A stretch of 38,493 nucleotides of DNA from CAXTTV01 sp964247295 (GCA_964247295.1 CAXTTV010000023.1:1-38493); one strand, 5' to 3'. Positions 8,111-17,336 are shown, numbered from the stretch's first letter. Translations and numbers: made by a program. Notes: generated by a model not told the origin, from the sequence alone.

Positions 8111-10839
8111 AATCTTCAATGTATCTTAGCTATGGGAGCCGCTCCTTGTTGCGTGGGGGGCAGCGTACCCTGCTCGCGATTTTCTGCATCGCCGTTGGTG
8201 TGATGGCGATAGTATCGTTGCAATCTGTAGGATTGATGATTGGCAATGCCTTTACCGGAAATGTCAGAGACTCTAACGGGGGAGATATCGCAGTAACTGC
8301 GGGCGCAACACCTTTTAGCAAACAGGATCTAAGCTTTTTTGAAGGCTTAAAAAAGAATGGTGTAGTTACTACCTATACATCTGTGACTCAAGCTAATGCC
8401 TCCGTTGGAACCACGATTTCATCAAATGATCAATTTATTATTGAGGCTGTTGATACCGGAAGCTTTCCAATTGTGATACCACCGCGTTTTAAGACGCCGG
8501 TAGATGGTTCTTTGAGCAGCTTACTGACGAATGGACAGGTGGTAGTAAATCAGAATTTTGCTGATCGCTACGCTCTCAAAGTTAACGACCCTGTGGAGAT
8601 TCATATTAAAATGCCGGGCAACGCTCAGACACTTCATACCAGGATCGCCGGTATCTTCACCAATTCAGGTGTATTTTCAGAGTCAAGTAGCATCGTTGTA
8701 GTGTCACTCAACGATTATCAAGCGATAAATCCTGGTCAGGATGTACTGTATAGTCAGGTGTATGTGAATACGGCGAACGAGACTAAAGCAAATGCCGCTA
8801 AGAACGCGATTCAGCAGCACTTTGCTCTTGCCAAAATTCAAACAGTTGCCGATGGCCTCAAAAGCGCGCAGCAGCAAGTTGAAATCATCCAAAAGTTTCT
8901 GAATATTGCGGGCCTGCTGGCTTTGCTTGTTGGAGGGGTTGGAATCGTTAATACAATGCAGGTTTTGTTGTCTCGTCGCAAAATTGAAATCGCCACCCTT
9001 AAGACAACCGGGTATCGCCGTACAGATCTTTACCTGCTTTTCGGAACCGAAGCCGCGTTATTAGGGCTGATTGGAGGTGTCGTTGGTGCTTTGGTGGCGA
9101 TAGGCGTGAGTATCCTCGTGCGGAATATTGTCCAGCAACTTTTTCCCATCACTCTTCCTTTTGAACTGAACCCGATTATTATCAGTGGTGGTGTGGTTAT
9201 TGGTCTGGTTACAGCCCTCACCTTTGGGCTAATGCCGATTGTCCAGGCCGCGAATATCCGACCCTTGAACGTGATCCGCGAGACTCCAGAAGGAAGGGGA
9301 GCAAGCAGTATCCTACTGACAGTCGTCCTTTTGCTTGTATTATCCATCTTATTCTGCGGTCTGGCAACATTTATCTTGAAAGATGTGCTGTGGGGAGTTG
9401 CTGCGGTCTATGGAGCCTTTGTTTTTCTGGCTTTTTTAAGCCTTTTCTTTAGTCTGGCGGTGCTTCTAGTCAGTAAACTGCCGGTGCCTGAGCGTTTTAG
9501 TCCTGGGTATCTAGGATTGATTGTAATTGGAGTGGGAGCATCATCTGTGCTTTCTCTCGCTTTGCCTACCTTTGGAAATATTCTGCTCGTTCTTTCATTG
9601 CTGGGTTTTGTAATTGTTGTGCTGCCAAAATCCTGGAAGGCGAACACAAAAATGGCCCTGCGTAATATCGGTCGGCAGCGAGCCAGAACCACGACCACCC
9701 TGCTGGCCCTGTTTGTAGGCGTATTTACAATTGGACTGATTATGGCGCTTGGTCAGAATCTTAGCGCGGAAATTAACAAGCAGCTCGCCAGTAGCCTTAG
9801 CTATAATCTTGTGACTTTCGTACAAGGAGATGATATAAAAGCCCTGCGGACGCAACAAGCAACTATCCCTGGACTCTCACCCTCAAAAACGGCGCAGACC
9901 AGCTATGCCGCGATTGTCCCAATTGCGGTAGATGGGACGCCGATAAAGAGTCTTATTACTCAAAAGAACGCAGAGAGTGTGAAAGGCGTGATCTCCCAGA
10001 TGTCAAGCGCGGAAGGGTTTGATATCGCAAACAATGTGTTGCCTGATATGCGTGGAGCGAAGCTAGAGGGAAGAAGTTTAGGCCCTGAGGATCGTGGAAT
10101 GCAACATGTAATGTTGCAGGCGGATATTAAGAAGCAGGAGATCTTTAAAAATCGTCTGAAGCTGGGAAGCGTCCTTACCTTCGCCAGTCAGGATGGTAAG
10201 CAGCACACAACAGTACGTATCGTTGGTTTCTACGATCCTGGAACAGTAAATTCTCATTTTGCCAAAATTCTTGCCACCCAGGATGTCATCAGGGCCATCA
10301 CTCCACCCGGAAAAGAAACCTTTATCTTTTATATGAAGGTGGATAACGATAAGGTAGGGAGAGCCTTAGGACAGATCAGCAAGATTGCCCCGAATGCCTA
10401 CGTCTTAAACCTTGCGAATATTGGTGATTCTATTGATAGAGCAATTAGCCAGATTTTATTGGTTCTGGTTACCGTTGCCTCACTCTCGCTGTTGGCTGGC
10501 GTGATTATTATCGCGAACGCCGTCGCGCTGGCGATGCTAGAAAGAAGGCGCGAACTGGGTATTCTTAAAGCGGTAGGCTACACCAGTCACACTATTCTGA
10601 GCGGGGTTCTGATTGAGAATAGCATTGTAGGAGGACTGGGAGCACTGTTGGCGATGCTTGTAGTGGCCTTAAGTATGAACCTGATTGGAACATACTATTT
10701 TAAGACAAGCTTTGGTGTGAACCCTCTGCTGACCCTTGCCGTAATTGTTGGGATCGCGGCGGTCGCGATGCTTACAGCAGCGTTCATTGCCTGGGGGGCC
10801 GCACGCGTTCGCCCCTTAGAAGTATTGCGCTACGAGTAG
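8107..10839 (+). CDS. ABC transporter permease with two FtsX-like domains
   Basis: The 910-aa membrane protein contains an N-terminal membrane segment (about 20-45), a periplasmic-like domain resembling MacB_PCD (about 50-250), and a first FtsX block (about 260-390). Further membrane segments lie around 400-505. A second extracytoplasmic domain (about 555-775) is followed by a second FtsX block (about 780-905). The end, VRPLEVLRYE, matches the 'RPLEVLR' finish common in this family; a similar IRPLNVIRE closes the first block. It starts inside the stop of the ATPase gene. As the only permease beside a MacB-type ATPase, it likely works as a homodimer. No periplasmic adaptor gene is nearby, as expected for a monoderm envelope. 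Confidence 0.9.
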   Translation: MKSSMYLSYGSRSLLRGGQRTLLAIFCIAVGVMAIVSLQSVGLMIGNAFTGNVRDSNGGDIAVTAGATPFSKQDLSFFEGLKKNGVVTTYTSVTQANASVGTTISSNDQFIIEAVDTGSFPIVIPPRFKTPVDGSLSSLLTNGQVVVNQNFADRYALKVNDPVEIHIKMPGNAQTLHTRIAGIFTNSGVFSESSSIVVVSLNDYQAINPGQDVLYSQVYVNTANETKANAAKNAIQQHFALAKIQTVADGLKSAQQQVEIIQKFLNIAGLLALLVGGVGIVNTMQVLLSRRKIEIATLKTTGYRRTDLYLLFGTEAALLGLIGGVVGALVAIGVSILVRNIVQQLFPITLPFELNPIIISGGVVIGLVTALTFGLMPIVQAANIRPLNVIRETPEGRGASSILLTVVLLLVLSILFCGLATFILKDVLWGVAAVYGAFVFLAFLSLFFSLAVLLVSKLPVPERFSPGYLGLIVIGVGASSVLSLALPTFGNILLVLSLLGFVIVVLPKSWKANTKMALRNIGRQRARTTTTLLALFVGVFTIGLIMALGQNLSAEINKQLASSLSYNLVTFVQGDDIKALRTQQATIPGLSPSKTAQTSYAAIVPIAVDGTPIKSLITQKNAESVKGVISQMSSAEGFDIANNVLPDMRGAKLEGRSLGPEDRGMQHVMLQADIKKQEIFKNRLKLGSVLTFASQDGKQHTTVRIVGFYDPGTVNSHFAKILATQDVIRAITPPGKETFIFYMKVDNDKVGRALGQISKIAPNAYVLNLANIGDSIDRAISQILLVLVTVASLSLLAGVIIIANAVALAMLERRRELGILKAVGYTSHTILSGVLIENSIVGGLGALLAMLVVALSMNLIGTYYFKTSFGVNPLLTLAVIVGIAAVAMLTAAFIAWGAARVRPLEVLRYE

Positions 10840-10860
10840 TGAAGCTGAGAAGGTTGGTAA

Positions 10861-10896
10861 CAAAAAGGATGGTATCAATGCCATCTTTTTTGTTGC
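10861..10896 (+). terminator. Intrinsic terminator after ABC operon
   Basis: GATGGTA-UCAA-TGCCATC forms a 7-bp stem with one G-U pair and a four-base loop, flanked by AAAAA and T6. It lies about 25 bp after the permease stop. Confidence 0.8.
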
Positions 10897-11005
10897 TTTC
10901 TTATTATCGTTATTTGAGGGGTTGACGTAACATAGAGGGCATAGGGTATGCTGTGGGTAAACAGTATTGAAAAATATCTACTCTCAAGAACGAAAGCGGA
11001 TCAAC

Positions 11006-11896
11006 ATGTCTCAATCAAAGCGTGCTGGCCTACCCTCCATCTCGATTCCACCAACGGTTCTGGTTCTTCTTTCAACATTTTCGGCGCAGCTTGGTTCGTC
11101 CTTTGCTAAGATTTTATTTGGGCAGATCGGACCGGGTGGCACAGTGTTGCTACGTTTAGGTTTTGGGGCACTAATTATGCTGACCCTGTCGCGGCCAAAG
11201 TTTCGGGGATATCGGCGGCAGGATTATCTAACGGCAGTTATTTTTGGAGTCACCTTTGCCTGCATGAATTCCCTTTTTTATGCCGCGATCGCTCGTATTC
11301 CGCTGGGGATCGCGGTCGCGATTGAGTTTGTTGGTCCGTTAAGCGTGGCGGTCGCGCAATCACGACGGGCAATTGACTTTCTGTGGATTGTGCTGGCGAT
11401 CGCTGGTATTCTGCTGCTCACTCCCTTCGTTGGGGTCTCAACACTAGATTTGTTGGGAGCGATATTCGCGCTTCTCGCGGGCGTATTCTGGGCCATTTAC
11501 ATTCTTGTGAATGTGCGAGTTGGTCAGGCATTCCAGGGGGGAACCGGTCTCACAATCGCTTTGTGTGTGGGTGCGGTCATCGTTCTACCTTACGGTATTG
11601 TGAGTGGCGGAGCCCGATTACTGAAACCATCGGTGCTTCTCATGGGGCTTGGTGTCAGCCTGTTCTCATCGGTTATCATCTATCTTTTAGAATTAGAGGC
11701 TCTGAGAAAGTTACCCTCGCGGGTCTTTGGCGTCTTGATGAGTATTGAGCCGGCGATCGCGGCCCTGCTTGGCTTTATCATCTTGCACGAGCGATTGAGT
11801 ATGCAGGATCTGTTGGCGATCGCCCTGGTTATTGTTGCCTCACTTGGTAGCTCCCTATCCAGCCGAGATAACAAGCCTGTTGAGCAACCAGTGTAA
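11006..11896 (+). CDS. EamA/DMT-family exporter (RhtA-like)
   Basis: The 296-aa protein is hydrophobic with about ten membrane segments in two EamA halves. It resembles the RhtA (threonine/homoserine exporter) group: an early 'SSFAKILFGQIGPGG', 'LRLGFGALIML', and late 'EPAIAALLGFIILHERL'. ATG 11006 is chosen over a TTG 13 codons upstream because the added residues are polar and have no clear SD, though the site before 11006 is also weak (AAAGCGGA). It stands alone after the ABC operon terminator. The substrate is probably an amino acid or small metabolite, by family only. Confidence 0.82.
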   Translation: MSQSKRAGLPSISIPPTVLVLLSTFSAQLGSSFAKILFGQIGPGGTVLLRLGFGALIMLTLSRPKFRGYRRQDYLTAVIFGVTFACMNSLFYAAIARIPLGIAVAIEFVGPLSVAVAQSRRAIDFLWIVLAIAGILLLTPFVGVSTLDLLGAIFALLAGVFWAIYILVNVRVGQAFQGGTGLTIALCVGAVIVLPYGIVSGGARLLKPSVLLMGLGVSLFSSVIIYLLELEALRKLPSRVFGVLMSIEPAIAALLGFIILHERLSMQDLLAIALVIVASLGSSLSSRDNKPVEQPV

Positions 11897-12036
11897 GGAA
11901 GCCGTTTGTTAGTTGGTTCGGAAAAGGGATTGGACCCGCATATGAGGTTGCGGAGCACACCATCAATAGAGGAGTCGCAAGCGACTCTGCTGGTAAATGA
12001 CGATGAGAGGAGAGGGAAGACGTCCCTTGGGCGCGG

Positions 12037-12060
12037 CGTAGGACGGCCCGTCAGGGCCAC
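12037..12060. repeat. GC-rich dispersed repeat, copy 2 (continuous)
   Basis: This 24-bp segment (CGTAGGACGGCCCGTCAGGG then CCAC) contains, overlapping at GGCCC, both pieces found in reverse orientation and split at 28-84. It has an internal GGCCC/GGGCC dyad. It lies in the non-coding block before the long hairpin. Confidence 0.6.
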
Positions 12061-12111
12061 TGGAATGGGACGATGCCCTCGTTACAGAGATGAAACGTTG
12101 GGAGCGTCGTA

Positions 12112-12258
12112 GATCGGGCCGTGTGCGTGCCCGTGGGAAAGGGAAGCGCTCCCCTCACCACCGCCACACATGCGGGTGGGCCTCCGACTCCTCGGATGGT
12201 TTCGCTTTCGACGAAGGGTGGTGGGTCCCCTCTCCACGGGTCCACACGTGACCCGATC
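12112..12258. repeat. 147-bp imperfect long inverted repeat (MITE-like or structured RNA)
   Basis: The ends are GATCGGG (12112-12118) and CCCGATC (12252-12258). Pairing continues inward with mismatches: CCCGTGG near the left end against CCACGGG near the right, then CTCACCACC against GGTGGTGGG. The whole segment could fold as one long interrupted hairpin. There is no credible ORF and no transposase nearby. It could be a miniature transposable element or a non-coding RNA; no target-site duplication was found with confidence. Confidence 0.55.
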
Positions 12259-12342
12259 TTCCTCATTCGACTCCCCTCCTTTGCCCACCGCCATCTTTCC
12301 CATTTCCCAACAGAATCGCAAGCGACTCCCCTTGTATCTACA

Positions 12343-14142
12343 TCAGGCGTCCTGAATGATTTTCTCGAAAAGATCGACATCTTGACGGATCACATCCAGG
12401 CTGGCGGCCCAGAAATCCTTGGAGTGCAGATCAATCCCGAAGCCCTTCGCCAATGTAGCAGCATCGGCCAGACCGGTCGAGGAGAGCAGCTCATCATATC
12501 CCTTTTTAAACTCCTCGGGATCTTTTTGATACCGGGCGTAGAGCCCTAATCCAAACAGTAAGCCGAACATATAGGGATAGTTGTAATAAGTGCTCCCATA
12601 ATAGTGCTGCTTCACCGCCCACATATAGGGGTGGAGCGCGTTCTCATCCAGGCCATCCCCATACGTCTCACGCTGAGCCTGAAGCATCAGCTCTTTAAAC
12701 TCTTCAATTGAAAGTTCCCGCTGCTCTCGCTTCTCAAAAACGCGCTGCTCGAACAGGAAGCGGCTGCTAATATCCACTACAATCTGACAGGTGCCCTGGA
12801 TTGAGGACTCAAGGATCGCGATCTGTTCTTCCCGACCAGCATTGCGAAGCGCGGCATGGCGAATGATCGTCTCGCAGAAAATACTGGCAGTTTCGGCCAG
12901 CGTCATGGGAAGCTGGCGTTGAAGTGCGGTCCGGCCATACAGGTTCAAGTTATGGTACGCGTGACCGAGCTCATGGGCTAGCGTACTTACACTATCATAA
13001 GAGGGATTGTAGTTAGCGAAGACGCGCGACTCATCTTTCCGTAAAGAGATGCAGAACGCTCCATCTCGCTTGCCGGGGCGTGGGCCGGCGTCGATCCAAT
13101 GCTCTCGGAAAGCACGGTCCGCGAACTGTGAGAGGCGATCCGAATAGGTTCCAAACTGCTCCACAATAAATTGATTTGCCTCATCGAAATTCCAGGCGCG
13201 GCTCTCAGAGCCCAGGGGCGCGAAAAGATCGTACCAGGCCAGCTTCTCCAGGCCCAGAGCCTTTGCTTTGGCATGCAGATAGCGGTGGAAGACCGGGAAA
13301 GCATCTCTGGCAGCTTCCAGCATCGCATCCAGCGTTTGCTGATCAATGCTATTTTCAACCAGTGAGGCCTCAAGAGGCGACTTCCAGCGGCGGCGTTTTG
13401 ATAGCACATTAGTTTCGCCCTTAATACTATTAAGCGCCGCAGCCAGAGGAAGGGCCGCCTGTTGCCAGCCTTTCAGCTCCGCTTCATAAGCTTGACGCCG
13501 CAGATCTCGATCCTTTTCTGAGGCCAGATTGCGGATCACACTCATTGGGAGCTCTTGCTCTTGCCCATCTTGTTCAAATGGCACTGTCATCTGCGAAGTT
13601 AGATCGGCGTGCAGTTTATACCAGGCGTTCGGGCCCGTTATCGACAGCTCTGCTGCCAGAGACTCCTCTGCGGGCGACATCAGATGGGTAGCCTGAAGGC
13701 TAGCCTGGCGGAGCGCGTACGCATGTTGTTGGGCTGAGGGAGATTGAGCTATCAACTGCTCTACATCCAGAGAGCCAACCCAGGCATTGAAACGCGTACG
13801 CAGATTGGACAGAGCCACCCACAGCGGCTGCATCTCGCTTAAGCGGGCCTGTGCCATCGTATTCTGAGAATCAGTGGTCACAAAACAGACAATATAGGTT
13901 GATAGTGTCTCATCCTGATCAAAAATCGCGTTGTAACGTTGGATTAGATCCTCAAATGTCGCTATCAATTGAGCATCTATAGAAAGAGAGGTCTGCTGCT
14001 GGATCGAATGGGCGTCAAAAAACGCCGTCAGATCCTGAATGGAGTTTTGCAGATTGGTAAATCCCTGCTTAAACTCTGGCGACTCCAGACCTGGGAAGAC
14101 AACAGACATGTCCCAGCGGGGAAGAGAGGGTGCGGAAGCCAC
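12343..14142 (-). CDS. M3-family oligoendopeptidase (PepF-like)
   Basis: The 599-aa zinc metallopeptidase has the active-site HELGH at residues 390-394 in LAHELGHAYH, and a third zinc ligand Glu417 in MTLAETAS. Length and the N-terminal helical region fit the cytosolic PepF/M3B clan, which cleaves short peptides. The start is GTG 14142 with AAAGGAG about eight bases upstream; an ATG four bases further upstream is out of frame. It ends shortly after the GC-rich repeat block, so the TCGCAAGCGACTC repeat at 12313-12328 lies just beyond its stop. The gene appears intact. There are no obvious operon partners. Confidence 0.92.
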   Translation of the reverse strand: MASAPSLPRWDMSVVFPGLESPEFKQGFTNLQNSIQDLTAFFDAHSIQQQTSLSIDAQLIATFEDLIQRYNAIFDQDETLSTYIVCFVTTDSQNTMAQARLSEMQPLWVALSNLRTRFNAWVGSLDVEQLIAQSPSAQQHAYALRQASLQATHLMSPAEESLAAELSITGPNAWYKLHADLTSQMTVPFEQDGQEQELPMSVIRNLASEKDRDLRRQAYEAELKGWQQAALPLAAALNSIKGETNVLSKRRRWKSPLEASLVENSIDQQTLDAMLEAARDAFPVFHRYLHAKAKALGLEKLAWYDLFAPLGSESRAWNFDEANQFIVEQFGTYSDRLSQFADRAFREHWIDAGPRPGKRDGAFCISLRKDESRVFANYNPSYDSVSTLAHELGHAYHNLNLYGRTALQRQLPMTLAETASIFCETIIRHAALRNAGREEQIAILESSIQGTCQIVVDISSRFLFEQRVFEKREQRELSIEEFKELMLQAQRETYGDGLDENALHPYMWAVKQHYYGSTYYNYPYMFGLLFGLGLYARYQKDPEEFKKGYDELLSSTGLADAATLAKGFGIDLHSKDFWAASLDVIRQDVDLFEKIIQDA

Positions 14143-14356
14143 GCATGTATCTCCTTTTAAAATATTTTAAACGGTTATAACCGTCTATAGATCATAGAAC
14201 GATTTACCTCTGAATTTCAAGACATAAATCTGTCCAATTGTAGCATCTTATCTTTTAGAAGCGAGATCTCCTTTCCAGATAGAATGTCGAAAGAAAAGTG
14301 TCAGAACAATTTTGAACGCGGAGTATCCTCTATTTTAGAGAGAAAGAGAGGTCTTT

Positions 14357-15361
14357 ATGCGAAATCGCTGGCACAATATCCTTCTTATGATTGCCTTTAT
14401 TAGTTTATTTGGAATTACTAAATCGGCTGAAGCAGCGAATAGCGCACCTGAACCCAAAGCGAAAGTCATTGCCACTGTGAATATGGGCTATTTACCATAT
14501 GGTGTTGCTGTAAACTGTTGGACCCATCGAGTTTATGTGACAGATCCCAACAGTCATCAAGTTTTTGTTGTCAATGGTAAAAGCAACCAGATCCTGAAAG
14601 TCCTGCCTGTAGGCTCGACCCCCTTCGGTATAGCTGTCAACACGTGGACCAACCGAGTTTACATTAGTGATTACAGTTATGGGGGAGTTGGGGTTTCTGT
14701 ATTGGATGGTGAGCAAAACAAAGTCATTACGACAGTTAAAGTTGAGCATGACGCGGATGGGATCGCTGTGAACCCTCAGACCAATCGGATCTATGTTGCT
14801 ACTCAATCCACCGGGACCATTAGTGTCATCGACGGTAAAAGCAATAAAGTAATCGCTACCTTGAATGCTGGCTACTTCCTGACGGGCGTTGCCGTTGATC
14901 CAGTTCTCAATCGGATCTATGTCGCCAATCTCAAGAGCGGAACCGTTAAAGTTATAGATGGACGCACAAACAAAGTCATCGATACGATCCGTACAGGTTC
15001 CAGCCCACTGGGGATCGCGGTTGATGAGCAGACGCATAGGATCTATGTCGCTAATATGGACTCCTCCAATGTTAGCGTCATTGATGGTAAGAGCGATACC
15101 GTTGTAAAGACCATTGATGTAGTAGTTTCAAGCCCAACTGAAATCGCCTTCAGTAGTAAGCTGAAGCAACTCTACGTTACCCATACCTTTTTTGGTGATT
15201 CGGGTCCGTTGACCATCGTGGATACTAAAACCGATGCAGTCCTAGGTAATGTCACTGTCGGAAAAGGCCCGGCGGGTGTCGCCGTTGACAATCGTCTTGA
15301 GCGGGTTTACGTTGCTAATACTGAGGGGAAAAGCCTTTCTGTGGTCCAGGGTGAGCCATAG
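14357..15361 (+). CDS. Secreted YVTN-type beta-propeller protein
   Basis: The 334-aa protein has an N-terminal signal peptide (hydrophobic 9-22, likely cleavage after SAEA near residue 27). About seven repeats of 40-43 residues follow, of the form 'VxVIDGxxNKVIxTIxxGxxPxGIAVxxxTxRIYVAN', i.e. YVTN/40-residue beta-propeller blades. Such proteins are surface or secreted scaffolds, binding ligands or other proteins; no catalytic residues are expected. SD AGAGAGG lies just before ATG 14357. It is followed by a hairpin terminator at 15388, so it is probably monocistronic. Blade similarity is high, as in recently amplified repeats. A cell-surface adhesive role is inference only. Confidence 0.85.
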   Translation: MRNRWHNILLMIAFISLFGITKSAEAANSAPEPKAKVIATVNMGYLPYGVAVNCWTHRVYVTDPNSHQVFVVNGKSNQILKVLPVGSTPFGIAVNTWTNRVYISDYSYGGVGVSVLDGEQNKVITTVKVEHDADGIAVNPQTNRIYVATQSTGTISVIDGKSNKVIATLNAGYFLTGVAVDPVLNRIYVANLKSGTVKVIDGRTNKVIDTIRTGSSPLGIAVDEQTHRIYVANMDSSNVSVIDGKSDTVVKTIDVVVSSPTEIAFSSKLKQLYVTHTFFGDSGPLTIVDTKTDAVLGNVTVGKGPAGVAVDNRLERVYVANTEGKSLSVVQGEP

Positions 15362-15387
15362 GCATATTCGCTCTTTCATAGAAATAG

Positions 15388-15418
15388 AAGGTGGAGATTC
15401 AATATCCCCACCTTTTTT
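15388..15418 (+). terminator. Intrinsic terminator after YVTN gene
   Basis: GGTGGAGAT (15390-15398) pairs with ATCCCCACC (15404-15412) with one mismatch, followed by T6. Confidence 0.8.
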
Positions 15419-15421
15419 CAT

Positions 15422-15706
15422 TTAGACTGATGCCGCGATCCGATTGGTCAAGGGAGCAGTGGCAAGTCCCGCGAACAGATCAGTCTCTAGCTGACGACCA
15501 CCATTGACCATACTAAAGACGCGGTAAAACTCCTGACGGCCCCATAGATGCCGATGATCCTGCTCCGTCAGGAGTGGCAGGCGATCCTTGAGTTGAAGCT
15601 GCGTCTGATGACAAAAAACGGCCTGCCATGCCCGTTGCCAGTGATCGCCGGCTAGAAAGAAACGGGGTCCAGGAGATGCAAACTCGTGACGTGGGTGGAG
15701 CAGGTC
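15422..15706 (-). pseudogene. C-terminal remnant of an unidentified gene
   Basis: On the minus strand an open frame of about 94 codons, beginning DLLHPRHEFASPG and ending NRIAASV-stop at 15422, has protein-like composition but no start codon or ribosome-binding site. A stop immediately precedes it, and the upstream end lies inside a hairpin repeat (15702-15735). This looks like the tail of a gene whose front was lost, perhaps when the hairpin element arrived. I do not recognise the family. It could also be chance. Confidence 0.4.
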
Positions 15707-15735
15707 TCACGGAGTGAGAACAGTTCTCGTTCACC
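15702..15735. repeat. Hairpin-forming short repeat
   Basis: TCTCAC-GGA-GTGAGA (15705-15719) is a perfect 6-bp hairpin. The overlapping GAGAAC-A-GTTCTC (15716-15728) and an outer GTGA/TTCAC pairing allow alternative folds. In form it resembles the GAGTCGC-AA-GCGACTC hairpins at 11972 and 12313. From here to 16076 the sequence is AT-rich, with no gene seen; it probably holds the promoter of the next gene. Confidence 0.5.
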
Positions 15736-16076
15736 TCTTTCCTCTTTTTTCTTCGTCGAAAGATTATTTATATTGAGTAACAGATATATTTAATCTAAAA
15801 GTAGAAGAGAAATGCAAAAAATTATTAAGATATATAAAAAAAGAACAACATGGGAAGGCTGTTATTGAGATGGTGAGTCGGCACCACCACTACCTGTGCA
15901 GATAGACTAGAGCGTTAGTGAGTTACATGATTTTTGTATATAAGTTTCTGTGGGACTTTACTACTAATTATAGCCGTCCTCTTCAAATATTCATACATCT
16001 CTGCTAAGCTATACCAATGTTTGTTGCACAATCAATCTAGTTTCATTACAGTTAATGAACATGGAGATATTTCCTC

Positions 16077-17282
16077 ATGATAAAACGTGTTATGCGTTTG
16101 TCCACCACAAGCTTTGTAGTTGGACTGAGTGCAATACTTATTGTTGGTGGGTTATTTTTTACCCATACCCTTATAAATGAGAGCAGTGCGAAACAGTACG
16201 CGCAGGCAAAGTCTTTGTCTATAGCGCGAAACTGTTCAAAGGGGTCGCATTGCACTCCCTCGAAACCCAAGCTTACACCGACCCGGATCGCAACTGCTGT
16301 GCCGACGCATGCGATAATATCGACGAGCACGAATGCTAAGCCTTCCACACAGACAGTGGCGGTTTCAACAAACGGGACGCGGGATGCTGCCGATCAGCCG
16401 TATAACTCGACCAGTCCATGGAATATGCCCATTGGTTCATCGGCTCAATTTGCTGCGCCAACCTCTCCAAATTGGCCAGACGCTAATAAATACGGCTTTA
16501 TCATGACATCTGATCCAAAGTGGTCGGTATCAATCTACGTTGCCAAAGCAAGCGATCCTGTACGGAAAATCTATCGTACAGATGACACACATCCCGGCTA
16601 TCTTGCATTCACCGTTCATGTACCAGCAAATATCGCCGTTGGGCAGGGTGGTGATGATGAACTTGCCATTATTGACCCGACGCATAAATCCGTTATTGAG
16701 ATGATCCATACGGCCATCCTTCCTAATGGAGATATCCAGGCTCCCTTCCCAAATAAGATTGACTTATATGGCCCTGGCATCTCTGACCAATACATTGGTG
16801 CTTGTGCTTATGGTGGTTCTTGTTCGGCGGGACTTATCCGTAAGGGTGAGATGGCGAAAGGAATTCATCATGCATTGCGGATGTCGCTCACTCCAACTAC
16901 CATGAACTGGTCCGCTCCCGGCGGGAAACATCAAGTCTGGCCTGCCAGTTCAGCAGACACAAATGGAAACTATCCTGGGACTGGAAACATCTATATAGGT
17001 TCTCTGATGGCCATTCCTGCATCGGTGGATATCAGCAAAATCGCTAAGCCTGGTACTTCATTGTATAACTTAGCCAAAGCCCTTCAGGATTATGGAGCCT
17101 ATGTCACAGATGCTGGGTACGAAAATATTTACGTAGATCCTGCTGCTGAGCAAGACGTTCAGAGCGTGAATTATAACAATGCTCTGGCACCATATCTACA
17201 GGTAGTTACGAACAACGGTCCGGGCAGTGTTGGTGGTGGGGGAACACCTAGAGAGCCCCTGGCTGCGCCGCTACAACCGTAG
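16077..17282 (+). CDS. Secreted or membrane-anchored protein of unknown function
   Basis: The 401-aa protein has one N-terminal membrane segment (about 13-32; signal anchor or peptide). A Ser/Thr/Pro-rich linker (about 55-105) leads to a globular domain from about 108 to 370. That domain starts with YNSTSPWNMPIG, contains 'GLIRKGEMAKGIHHALRM' (around 250-270) and 'YGAYVTDAG' (around 340-350). I associate these motifs with a family of secreted bacterial proteins of unknown role, but cannot name it with confidence. The tail is Gly/Pro-rich. SD GGAG lies ten bases before ATG 16077. It stands alone, between the remnant region and a strong terminator. A carbohydrate-related role is possible but unsupported. 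Confidence 0.75.
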   Translation: MIKRVMRLSTTSFVVGLSAILIVGGLFFTHTLINESSAKQYAQAKSLSIARNCSKGSHCTPSKPKLTPTRIATAVPTHAIISTSTNAKPSTQTVAVSTNGTRDAADQPYNSTSPWNMPIGSSAQFAAPTSPNWPDANKYGFIMTSDPKWSVSIYVAKASDPVRKIYRTDDTHPGYLAFTVHVPANIAVGQGGDDELAIIDPTHKSVIEMIHTAILPNGDIQAPFPNKIDLYGPGISDQYIGACAYGGSCSAGLIRKGEMAKGIHHALRMSLTPTTMNWSAPGGKHQVWPASSADTNGNYPGTGNIYIGSLMAIPASVDISKIAKPGTSLYNLAKALQDYGAYVTDAGYENIYVDPAAEQDVQSVNYNNALAPYLQVVTNNGPGSVGGGGTPREPLAAPLQP

Positions 17283-17336
17283 TGGTCTAAAGTCAGACTA
17301 TTGCTTAACGTACAAATCGTGTAGCGAAAGACAAAA

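Larger units (their letters stand above)
11972..12328. repeat. GC-rich non-coding block bounded by TCGCAAGCGACTC repeats
   Basis: The 446-bp gap between the EamA gene and the M3 peptidase gene contains short open frames but none convincing. It is bounded by GAGTCGC-AA-GCGACTC (11972-11987) and GAATCGC-AA-GCGACTC (12313-12328), sharing an exact 13-bp core, each able to form a tight hairpin. Inside lie copy 2 of the GC-rich repeat (12037-12060) and a 147-bp long hairpin (12112-12258). It may be a nested or composite miniature element. Confidence 0.55.

Noticed and set aside
12121..12549. Open frames in the GC-rich block, both strands
   Set aside because: They lie over the long inverted repeat and the peptidase 3' end, have no ribosome-binding sites and resemble no known protein.
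14492..15037. Long antisense frame within the YVTN propeller gene
   Set aside because: It mirrors the repeat periodicity of the real gene and has no start signal; a shadow of the repeated codons.
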